Part shown: in pieces, positions 8,326 through 15,676 of the stretch
Position numbering within the stretch: the first letter of the stretch is position 1
How the letters are laid out: every line of letters begins with the position of its first letter
Assembly: GCA_910586205.1 (NCBI GenBank)
Contig: CAJUGD010000035.1
Location: forward strand, 1-36,302
Length of the DNA stretch: 36,302 bases
DNA from: an uncultured Lachnospiraceae bacterium
GTDB lineage: Bacteria > Bacillota > Clostridia > Lachnospirales > Lachnospiraceae
Reading direction: 5' to 3'
Notes under the pieces: generated by a model
The model's database searches: none
What the model saw: only the letters and a program-made list of their open reading frames with translations
Told to the model about the DNA's origin: nothing
Program-made: the position numbers and the translations under genes

Positions 8326-9987
8326 TCAATGTACTCCTGTTGTAAATTTGTCAAATACAATATGTTCACTTGCACTATCATAATTTCCAAATACTCTCCA
8401 GTCACCCAGTCCTCCCTTAACCTTAATTTCATATTGATATAATTTACCTCCTATTTCTACTCCTTTTCCAGAAAACATTTTTATTCCATTTTCACCTATA
8501 CCAGATACGATTCCTTTCTTCATTGAATTTATAAATTTATCTACTCCTTTTTGCCCAAATCTATTTCGTATTTGATTATACACATCATGTTTAATCCACC
8601 CTGGCTTATTCTGCAAATTTGCTTTATTATGTACCAGAATTCGGTTTTCAGACACAAAATATGTATGCCAATCTTCAACCTCAAGATTATACACTATAAT
8701 AGATTCCTTTTCTTCAACATCTTCTATAAATTCGACAATATATTCCTCGTCATAATTTGTCTTTAATATATCACCTTTTCGTACATTTTCTGCCAAAACC
8801 CAACCTCTTGTTGTTACCCAAAATGGATGTTCTTTTGTTGTCTTAATTATATTTTTCTTTAAGTATATATATATAAAATATTTTTGCAAATGTCTATAAA
8901 CACGTACTACTTGCTTCAAATCTTTACAACCTGTCTTTATATCTTCAGCCCAAACCTTGTCGTTTGGTTTTATTTCTGAAATCTTTTTGAACCCCTGCTT
9001 TACCAGAATAAGAGTATCACCAGTAAAACAGGTTTTTGCATAACCCGGCGACTCTATCTCATCTGTATCTTTCCAAACCACATCTTCTTTCGTCGTAGCT
9101 ACTATGTTGTAATACAACATAGTAGCATTTGCCATCATCATGGCACTATCCCCTGCCCACGTAAGCAGACATTTGTTTTCCTCCGACCATCGATAAAATG
9201 GCTGTGTCGCAATCCGCTTCGCCGTCTCCTCACAATCCACTTTCAACATCTGAAGCATTTTTGCATTCAGCACCCTTGCATCCCAACCAACATCTTCTGC
9301 TATCCCTGCTTGTACGGCTGTTGTCTGAAGCCCATTCACAAAAGCCTCTAATAAGCGGGCGTCACAATCCGTCAGCAAATGATCCATAGCCGATTTCATC
9401 AATTCACCCTCCAGATCATCCTTTCTGTACAAACAATGGATTTCCAGTTCACCACCTCGCTTTTCTAATGTATCTTCTAAAAATCTAAGGGCCTTTTTAT
9501 ACATTCCCTCATTGAGATAAAGGCTTTCATATGGATCCAGCAAAATCGCCAATAAACCTGGATATTTTGCCTCTATTTCCGCTAACAGCAAAAACTGTCT
9601 TGCAAAGATCCCATCCTGACCCGATGTCTCCGGTTCAATCTTCATTCCATACTTTTTGCAAAAAATAAAGGACTTGGTCGTAATAATCTCTTTTCCGTTG
9701 GCAAGCATCCTCTGCGGTTCCAGGTTTGTCCACTTCTCATCTGGATCCATCTGATACTCACATTCCCCATCCATAAAACAGGTTCCAAAGGGCTTGATAT
9801 TCACTCCTGGGATTCGGTCCTCCACACATGCTCCTGGCAAATTATTCACCGAAAGAGTATCCCCTGGCTCTACATACAAATAGTTTGGCTGGGAGCCATA
9901 TACACAACGTAATCTGGCTCCAAACACCAGCGGTTCCGGCGGTCCTTCTTCCTCTGCCTCGCCGAACAGCCATGAAAACATCCTCAA
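8326..9987 (-). CDS. Polymorphic effector: PAAR-like tip, helical region, HINT domain, C-terminal toxin
   Basis: A 553-residue protein with TTG start at 9987, supported by AAAGGAGGT at correct spacing; an ATG lies two codons later. Residues about 18-125 form the PAAR-like (DUF4280-like) tip: PLVFGARLRC, IPGVNIKPFGTC, ITTKSFIFCKKYG, ETSGQ. Residues 130-310 are mainly helical. Residues 320-454 form a HINT (intein-like, pretoxin) domain: catalytic Cys320 in CFTGDTLILV, TKEHPFW at 384-390, and a final LVHN at 451-454, where self-cleavage could free the toxin. The last 99 residues are the toxin, ending in YEIKVKGGLGDWRVFGN and HIVFDKFTTGVH, a basic alpha/beta domain that may be of the RelE/BECR RNase type; this is only a guess. 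The DNA turns clearly AT-rich at the HINT boundary, a sign of tip-cassette replacement. The immunity gene follows. Confidence 0.85.
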   Translation of the reverse strand: MRMFSWLFGEAEEEGPPEPLVFGARLRCVYGSQPNYLYVEPGDTLSVNNLPGACVEDRIPGVNIKPFGTCFMDGECEYQMDPDEKWTNLEPQRMLANGKEIITTKSFIFCKKYGMKIEPETSGQDGIFARQFLLLAEIEAKYPGLLAILLDPYESLYLNEGMYKKALRFLEDTLEKRGGELEIHCLYRKDDLEGELMKSAMDHLLTDCDARLLEAFVNGLQTTAVQAGIAEDVGWDARVLNAKMLQMLKVDCEETAKRIATQPFYRWSEENKCLLTWAGDSAMMMANATMLYYNIVATTKEDVVWKDTDEIESPGYAKTCFTGDTLILVKQGFKKISEIKPNDKVWAEDIKTGCKDLKQVVRVYRHLQKYFIYIYLKKNIIKTTKEHPFWVTTRGWVLAENVRKGDILKTNYDEEYIVEFIEDVEEKESIIVYNLEVEDWHTYFVSENRILVHNKANLQNKPGWIKHDVYNQIRNRFGQKGVDKFINSMKKGIVSGIGENGIKMFSGKGVEIGGKLYQYEIKVKGGLGDWRVFGNYDSASEHIVFDKFTTGVH

Positions 9988-10035
9988 ACTCCATACCTCC
10001 TTTATTTTACCGTACTTTTCTATTTCTCCTATGCT

Positions 10036-10245
10036 TTACAGCAACAAAATTTCCCGTTTTCTCTGCCCAACTGCCCCTTCCTGCATCACAACTCCTGGTC
10101 TCTGTTCCTTCAAAACTTTTAAAAGACTTCCGTATACTGCTCTCTGCCTGCTGATTTCCTTGTCTGTCTTTGCTTTATATGTTTTCTCCCCATCTTCTTT
10201 TCCCATCCACCTCCTTTTCTTCCAACACAATCTTACTTCTTCCAA
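10036..10245 (-). CDS. Small basic protein between type 2 spike and effector, unknown
   Basis: A 69-codon frame with TTG start immediately after the TGA of the upstream spike gene (TGATTG). It is preceded by GGGAAAAG and ends 48 nt before the effector. The product is rich in Lys, Arg and Glu, with no hydrophobic core apart from the short tail ILLL. Position and tight junction parallel the 84-residue gene behind the other type 2 spike, so it may be a real small linker or adaptor. Because composition is biased and the start is TTG, it may also be a non-coding frame. Confidence 0.4.
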   Translation of the reverse strand: MEEVRLCWKKRRWMGKEDGEKTYKAKTDKEISRQRAVYGSLLKVLKEQRPGVVMQEGAVGQRKREILLL

Positions 10246-11643
10246 TCACTTTTCCCGGTTCCTGTCCGTTTTCCATAACCTGACAGCTCTATGAGTAATC
10301 TCATTTCCTGAAAAAACAATCTCATTGATTGTTCCACGCTGTTTTATGTGCATATATACTCCTGCCCCAATCGTCACGCTCCCATTAGTCTCCATTTGGA
10401 TATTCCTGTCTGCCTTTATTTGTACAGACATTTCTGACAGGATATTTGTCTGGCTTCTGTCATTTAAAGCCAGGATTTCCTGGCCGGCAAACGAAAAAAG
10501 AAGGCTCTCCATATCCATAAATATCTGCCTTCCATCTGTTGTCTCTAACCTTTTCTGTCTAGGGTGACTTCTATGGTCTTTGTCTGGCATACAACCTGTC
10601 ACAATACCGCCTCCGTGAAAATTCTCTGTCACATTTAAGATGGCCCTTGCTCCTTTCTCTGGCATTGCATACATCAGATTTCCCGTAACCGGATAATATT
10701 CATATGGATAAGCAGTTTCTTCCTTTTGTTCCTTATCTATATCCAAATGCAGCTTAACCTGGTTTCCCTGAACACACAAAACAGTTCCTAAAAGCGAATA
10801 ATGTCTTATCTTTCTTTCCCACTGATACAAGTATGGAATCCCTGTTTCCTGAATCAACAAGTATCTGTGCAGTATAAGGCCGCCCTTTGAAAAAAACTCT
10901 GCCTTTGCAATCATCCACTGTAAACCATAAAATTCCACCCAATCTCCAAGTTTGAAAAAGTCATATGTTTCCACTTCATAGCATATACAAGTGCCACCAG
11001 GTATTTCATCGCCCCCGCTAAATTTCCAATTTCTGCAATCAACAATTATTTTTTGATGTTCAATATTCTTTAATGTGTGTATTTCTCCCTTTGATATACC
11101 AATCTTAATATCTGATTTTTCACCAACACAAGAAGTAATAATCGGCAAACAAAGCCTTTCTGCAATCTGACACAAAAATCCCCATTTTGTACTTTGAAAT
11201 TGAATAAATGGCTCTCCAATTACCCGATTATTACCCTCTGACAAAATACAATTTCCTTCAGATCCCATCACTTTGTTTAACAGCCCATTATAAGTCATGG
11301 AACTGTCTTGATAAGAGTGGTTTTCCTGTATTTGATCTGTCTTTTTGCTGTGTGAAACACCTGTAATCGTAATCTTATATAATCCTGCTTCTACAAAAAC
11401 ATTAATCTCCTCCAAATAACCTGTAAATAAAATATACTCCTTCTGGTCTGGCTCATATATGATTTTAAAATCCTCTATCTTTAAAATCATGTCCAAGTTT
11501 TCATTATAGATATCTTCATCTATAACCGCCTGTACCTTACAGGATCCGTGATGATTTAATTCGGTTTTAATATAAATATATTCTGGTTTTCTCAAAGGAA
11601 AACTGCTCTCTACACGAATAAACGCTAAATCCACTATCCCCAA
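10246..11643 (-). CDS. VgrG/gpD-type spike protein, type 2 (island 2)
   Basis: A 465-residue spike starting with TTG at 11643; the ribosome binding site AAGGAGGAGACTCAA decides this start. It contains the hub signature IQFQSTKWGFLCQIAERLCL, the OB segment HLDIDKEQKEETAYPYEYYP with LMYAMPEKGARAIL, and a beta-helical end (SVQIKADRNIQMETNGSVTIG). It lacks the long basic tail of its type 2 paralogue at 5866-7527. It follows the type 1 spike by 13 nt. Two spike genes of different type in one operon suggest a hetero-oligomeric tip, or two alternative tips for different cargo. Confidence 0.84.
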   Translation of the reverse strand: MGIVDLAFIRVESSFPLRKPEYIYIKTELNHHGSCKVQAVIDEDIYNENLDMILKIEDFKIIYEPDQKEYILFTGYLEEINVFVEAGLYKITITGVSHSKKTDQIQENHSYQDSSMTYNGLLNKVMGSEGNCILSEGNNRVIGEPFIQFQSTKWGFLCQIAERLCLPIITSCVGEKSDIKIGISKGEIHTLKNIEHQKIIVDCRNWKFSGGDEIPGGTCICYEVETYDFFKLGDWVEFYGLQWMIAKAEFFSKGGLILHRYLLIQETGIPYLYQWERKIRHYSLLGTVLCVQGNQVKLHLDIDKEQKEETAYPYEYYPVTGNLMYAMPEKGARAILNVTENFHGGGIVTGCMPDKDHRSHPRQKRLETTDGRQIFMDMESLLFSFAGQEILALNDRSQTNILSEMSVQIKADRNIQMETNGSVTIGAGVYMHIKQRGTINEIVFSGNEITHRAVRLWKTDRNREK

Positions 11644-11656
11644 TTGAGTCTCCTCC

Positions 11657-13045
11657 TTACCGATGCTCTACCTTGCTTGCCTTTTCTAAAATCCCGTCAC
11701 ATACAGCTAAAATATTTTGATTCTGTTTTAGAAAAACACCGGATTTTCCTATAATATTTACATCTTCTCCACCGTCCAGATTGATTCCGCCGGATGAACG
11801 GATCTGAATATCTTTATTGCTTTTAATCAGAATTCCTGTCTTGTCATTTAATTCAATGGACATTCCTTTATGGTTGGTGATTTTTATACACTCTGGTTCT
11901 AAGCGTATCTCTTTATCATCCACAGTCCGGATAAATTTTTTCTCCGGTTCCAGCTTCCATCCTCTCTGCTGCTCCAGATGTACGGCACTTAATACAAAGG
12001 CATTTTTCTCACAAGAATCCGGAAAGTAAATCCGTATCATATCTCCTTTTTCTGGCATACAATACCATAATGCATTTTTTCCCGAAGCATATACAGTTGC
12101 AAAATCAAACCAATGGGAATTTTCGTCAAACCCTCCTTCTGTATCCAAAACTTTAATTCTTACCTTTTCCTCTTTTACATCCTCAACTCTGCCTTTCATT
12201 GATAAACCAGAAATAAATGGGTTAAAATAAGATACTGTTTTAAATCCATAATCTGTTCGCAGACGGTATTCATGCAAAACTTCGCCATTTTCCCACTTAC
12301 TCCTTATTTCTGCAACTCTCAAGCTTTTTCCCTGAAATTCCACAGGTGTACACAATTCCATATACTTATCTGAAGAAACAATATAATCCGTTACATCCTG
12401 GATTCCCAATGTTTCCAACCCGCCATTCTTCTTCTGTTTCCATTCGGCTATATTTTCTTGAACCCTGTAGTGGCTGCTTTCATCTAAAAATTCTCTTTCT
12501 ATCTTAGGCAGCCCTAAATAGTAGCATGCCCTGTTGTTTGTACAATCCGGTATTATAACTGTATTTAAATAACTAGCAACCCGTATCAAAAATTCCCAGT
12601 CTGTTTCCTGATACTGTACAAGTATGCTATCCGTTTTTTTATGTAAATCCTCTGTAAATATACAGGAACTCTTTGTATTACTATCAGCAAAAAAAGTAAT
12701 GATTTCTTCAAATCTTTGATTCTGCTTTTGAAATACCCGCACCCGTTTCTTCCAATCCAGCCGAACAGTATAAGAGACTGCCTCAAAATACAATTTTTTT
12801 AAAGCTCCCATTTCTTCAACTGTCCAAAGCTCCATCATTCCGCAAAAAACTCTCTCTTTTTCTCCCTTTTCATCTATGAAATATACTTGTATTTCTTCCT
12901 TTTTCCAATCTGTATATAACATATCCTCCAGAGTGTCAATATACCCCTCCGCCTTTATTTTTATATGTTGATTTGGTCTCTTGACAATTTCACACTTTAA
13001 CAATGTCACAAAGGATACAGGACTGATTTTTATTTTTTCATACAT
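11657..13045 (-). CDS. VgrG/gpD-type spike protein, type 1 (island 2)
   Basis: A 462-residue spike. The ATG at 13045 is chosen because GGAGGGG lies at ideal spacing and because the resulting N-terminus (KIKISPVSFVTL) aligns with that of the type 1 spike at 3071-4468. The hub part has VQYQETDWEFLIRVASYLNT, the OB part LWYCMPEKGDMIRIYFPD and FVLSAVHLEQ, and the end a beta-helix with SNKDIQIRSSGGINLDGGED. It follows the short chaperone-like gene by about 24 nt. It is more AT-rich than the core CIS genes but keeps the reading frame and domain order of its paralogue. It is expected to cap the tube and receive the PAAR-like tip of the effector. Confidence 0.86.
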   Translation of the reverse strand: MYEKIKISPVSFVTLLKCEIVKRPNQHIKIKAEGYIDTLEDMLYTDWKKEEIQVYFIDEKGEKERVFCGMMELWTVEEMGALKKLYFEAVSYTVRLDWKKRVRVFQKQNQRFEEIITFFADSNTKSSCIFTEDLHKKTDSILVQYQETDWEFLIRVASYLNTVIIPDCTNNRACYYLGLPKIEREFLDESSHYRVQENIAEWKQKKNGGLETLGIQDVTDYIVSSDKYMELCTPVEFQGKSLRVAEIRSKWENGEVLHEYRLRTDYGFKTVSYFNPFISGLSMKGRVEDVKEEKVRIKVLDTEGGFDENSHWFDFATVYASGKNALWYCMPEKGDMIRIYFPDSCEKNAFVLSAVHLEQQRGWKLEPEKKFIRTVDDKEIRLEPECIKITNHKGMSIELNDKTGILIKSNKDIQIRSSGGINLDGGEDVNIIGKSGVFLKQNQNILAVCDGILEKASKVEHR

Positions 13046-13069
13046 AAAATACCCCTCCATTTCATTCGC

Positions 13070-13537
13070 TTATTCCCTGTTTATTTTACTAACATCTGTG
13101 ATTCCGCTTAATATATGTAATATTTGATTTCTATATATTCTCATTTCTCTCCATCCACATTGGAACAATCCCATTAACAGCTTTCCTTCAATACACATCA
13201 GAAACAACAGATAGTACATCTCTCCAGAAAGTGTATTTCCTTTAAAATCCATCCATGATAAAATCCCTGATACAGTTTCCATTTCTCCCTTTTCAAAGAA
13301 AATATTTGCTGGATATCTCTGTCTTATCATAAAACAGAAATCATTTATCACAAGGTCAAGCTGCCTGTCATCTATCTTTTTACTTGTCAGGCAAAATACC
13401 ATATATACCTCATTTGTTCCTTTCATAACTTCCTGGGGTTTTTGTTGCCCTGGAAATAAATGTTCAATGTCCTCATTGGTCAGTCTCTGATATCCCGCAG
13501 GGAAATCAATTTTTATTTTTCCATTTAATAAATACAC
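13070..13537 (-). CDS. Putative effector-loading chaperone, short type (DcrB/EagR-like)
   Basis: A 155-residue protein from a GTG at 13537; AGGAGG lies eight bases upstream inside the end of the previous gene. It begins with a strand leading into IKIDFPAGYQRLTNEDIE and later has FLMCIEGKLLMGLFQC, matching in order the motifs of the short-type protein at 5107-5637. No signal peptide or membrane segment is seen. Together with the long-type protein just upstream it makes up a pair that is repeated, in the opposite gene order, in island 3. A chaperone role for the PAAR-type effector is inferred from context. Confidence 0.62.
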   Translation of the reverse strand: MYLLNGKIKIDFPAGYQRLTNEDIEHLFPGQQKPQEVMKGTNEVYMVFCLTSKKIDDRQLDLVINDFCFMIRQRYPANIFFEKGEMETVSGILSWMDFKGNTLSGEMYYLLFLMCIEGKLLMGLFQCGWREMRIYRNQILHILSGITDVSKINRE

Positions 13538-13538
13538 A

Positions 13539-14123
13539 TCATACTCCTCCTGTGTAAATTGTTTTTATAATTTCTTTAACAACCGGTTTCCATGCATCTG
13601 ATTTGTCAAAAGGACAGTGAAACATCCCCAGCATCATTTTTTCCCTTACAGGCACAATAAACAATTGCTGATATAGCGGCTGGTCAATTCCATACCCCTT
13701 ATAATCCATCCATGCAATGCCTTTATGGTTTCTTTCTTCAATACCTTTATCAAGCAATATACTGGTTGGCTGGGATTTCTTCAATATTCCTTGAAATTTC
13801 TTAAGCATTTCCTCCAAATTGGAATCATCAATGCTTTTCTCTATCATTTGAAATGAAAAAGCAATTTCCCCGCCTTCTTTCATCTTGATAACAGAAGGGG
13901 AATTTGTACCGCTGTATTTCACATTACGGATCTCATCTGGCATATCTGTAAAAGTTTCCGGAAGGAAAATCTTCACAGTGCCGTCAAATAGTTCTGTCTC
14001 CGAAAAAGTAATCAATTCTTCTCCTGCATATATGCCGGATTGAATACATGAATGCCGGCTTTTTTCAAGTTCCCTTCTTCTCCTTATAATCATTTCATCC
14101 AAGTATTCCTTTTTTCCTGCCAA
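13539..14123 (-). CDS. Putative effector-loading chaperone, long type (DcrB/EagR-like)
   Basis: A 194-residue protein starting with TTG at 14123, supported by GGAGG nine bases upstream. After an N-terminal charged helix (KKEYLDEMIIRRRREL) come KIFLPETFTDMPDEIRNVKY, an IAWMDYKGYG segment and FIVPVREKMMLGMFHC. The paralogue at 4468-5097 has the same order (GEYLDEEILRLQ, VWLPGSFTEMSEE, LIPLKSCVLAGTFNC). The short-type paralogue at 13070-13537 shares the central WMD-x-KG motif (SWMDFKGN versus AWMDYKGY). The shared motif suggests long and short types derive from one ancestor, the long type having gained an N-terminal helix. It is the first gene of island 2, and the DNA upstream holds only a decayed remnant. 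Confidence 0.63.
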   Translation of the reverse strand: MAGKKEYLDEMIIRRRRELEKSRHSCIQSGIYAGEELITFSETELFDGTVKIFLPETFTDMPDEIRNVKYSGTNSPSVIKMKEGGEIAFSFQMIEKSIDDSNLEEMLKKFQGILKKSQPTSILLDKGIEERNHKGIAWMDYKGYGIDQPLYQQLFIVPVREKMMLGMFHCPFDKSDAWKPVVKEIIKTIYTGGV

Positions 14124-14159
14124 AGTCTGTTTCCTCCGTTTTAATCATCAAAGCCTCCC

Positions 14160-14500
14160 TTAAACCACTTTTAGTACTCAATTTCATCATGGATAAATTT
14201 TTTCATAAAACTTCTCGTGCTCCTCCTCTGTCAGCACTCTGCCTTCCATGGTATCAACATCAGAGCTGCACTCTCTGATAAACTCTATAAGAAATTCTCC
14301 CGCCGCTTTCTCTGTCATTGCCGATATTTTTCTTTGCTTATCTACCAAAAGATCCATCCAATTCTCCATCTTTTCACTTGGGACGCAAAAAATCCATCAG
14401 GGAAATTTCTTTGTCTATAGGCATCATCCATCTCTACAAAATAATCTTCAGTCTTTTCTTTATAATCAAATATTCCCATATTGGTTTATGTATGATAAGT
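14160..14500 (-). pseudogene. Degraded copy of an immunity-like gene
   Basis: This 440-nt gap between the lipoprotein gene and island 2 holds broken coding frames on the minus strand. One frame (ATG at about 14492) reads MGIFDYKEKTEDYFVEMDDA and onwards to a TAG after FASQVKRWRIGWIFW. A second (14369-14187, 60 codons) reads on through TEEEHEKFYEK. If a base is adjusted in a run of six A near 14193, its end becomes EKFYEKFIHDEIEY, then a stop, then KWFKGGF. The end of the upstream lipoprotein is ELFYEEFIHDGTDYETWFKENF, so the remnant shares its C-terminus. I read it as the decayed 3' part of a duplicated lipoprotein or of an older immunity gene. The two short frames could instead be separate small genes. 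Confidence 0.5.
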
Positions 14501-14562
14501 CCCTCCACAGTAAGTCCATATTGGGTTATCATTTTATTCCTTTCAAAATTATGATTTCTATG

Positions 14563-15648
14563 TTAACTCTCAAAATTCTCTTTAAACCAGGTTTCGTAAT
14601 CGGTTCCGTCATGGATAAATTCCTCATAGAAAAGTTCAATATTATTCAATATATTATTGTCATAAAATTCTTTAATTACTGCATCTCTTTCCTTTTCTAC
14701 AATAGCAATATCATAAGCCTTTCTAATCATCTTTAACGCTGCATTCCTATTCCCCAATTTCGTATTAAGATACCCCATATTGTTATATATATTTACTATT
14801 ACATCGTCATAAGTATAAGCTGCATTCTGGCTGGTATAAATATCCATTTCTTTCCTGCAGTATAAATAGGCAGTTTCATAATCCTGCTCCATAACAGAAG
14901 CCCTTGAAAGAAATCTGTATCCTTCTGCCACCTTAATATCATCTTCTTTCCAGTAATATGCCGCATACCGCATTCCGATTTCATAGCATTTTTTTGCTTC
15001 CTCCAATTTTTCTTCTGATGCCAATATACTTCCTTTTCTGTAATACACATTTGCTAATGCCCCTGCATCGTTCTGCTTCTCTCCTAATTCTATGGCATGG
15101 TCACAATACTCCAACGCTTTTTCTACCATATTCATATTTGCATACGCAGTAGCCATTAATCGATAAATTCTTATAATTTCATCAGCATCAGCATATTTCA
15201 GAGCTTTTTCGTAATACATTAAGGCTGTATCATACTGTTTCAAATTTCCATAATATATTCCTTCCGACTGATAAATCGAACCAAGCATATTTACATTATC
15301 TTTTTTCTCCAGCCCTTCCTCCGCTTCCTGAAGATAGGCGCCGGCCCGATCTAAATTTCCCGTTGTAATATAGCAATCACCGATCTGACCTTTTATCCAA
15401 TATTCCATAGAAGTACCTGGCTGTATTGTTTCTTTTATTCTAGCTAATGTCAGTTCATAATACAGAATTGCTTCCCTGTAATTTTGGGCATTATAATAGT
15501 CAACTGCTGTCTGATATTCCTCAAAATCCAAAATTTCTGAATTCATTGTTTCTTCATATCTATATTTGCTATTTAAGCATCCGGAAAGCACTGCTATAGA
15601 AAAAATAATGACAGCCACCAAATGCACTCTTTTACTATTTTGTTTCAT
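14563..15648 (-). CDS. TPR lipoprotein, likely immunity protein of the split-PAAR effector
   Basis: A 361-residue protein with an N-terminal signal of a lipoprotein: basic start, hydrophobic stretch and lipobox LSGC with Cys24. The rest is a chain of tetratricopeptide-like helical pairs (for example YYNAQNYREAILYYELTLA, LKQYDTALMYYEKALKYA, MNMVEKALEYCDHAIELG, EEKLEEAKKCYEIGMRYA). It should be anchored to the outer face of the cytoplasmic membrane. It follows the 652-residue PAAR-like protein by 28 nt with a good ribosome binding site (GGAGAAAAA), so the two form an operon. Surface-exposed helical-repeat lipoproteins can serve as immunity proteins against effectors acting at the membrane or wall, which would fit the hydrophobic segment in the upstream protein. 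A general assembly factor is the alternative. Confidence 0.72.
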   Translation of the reverse strand: MKQNSKRVHLVAVIIFSIAVLSGCLNSKYRYEETMNSEILDFEEYQTAVDYYNAQNYREAILYYELTLARIKETIQPGTSMEYWIKGQIGDCYITTGNLDRAGAYLQEAEEGLEKKDNVNMLGSIYQSEGIYYGNLKQYDTALMYYEKALKYADADEIIRIYRLMATAYANMNMVEKALEYCDHAIELGEKQNDAGALANVYYRKGSILASEEKLEEAKKCYEIGMRYAAYYWKEDDIKVAEGYRFLSRASVMEQDYETAYLYCRKEMDIYTSQNAAYTYDDVIVNIYNNMGYLNTKLGNRNAALKMIRKAYDIAIVEKERDAVIKEFYDNNILNNIELFYEEFIHDGTDYETWFKENFES

Positions 15649-15676
15649 TTTTTCTCCATCTTATTAAAGCATTCTT

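Noticed and set aside
14476..14535. Two short near-repeats containing CCATATTGG as an operator
   Set aside because: Only about a dozen bases, inside decayed sequence, with no promoter nearby.
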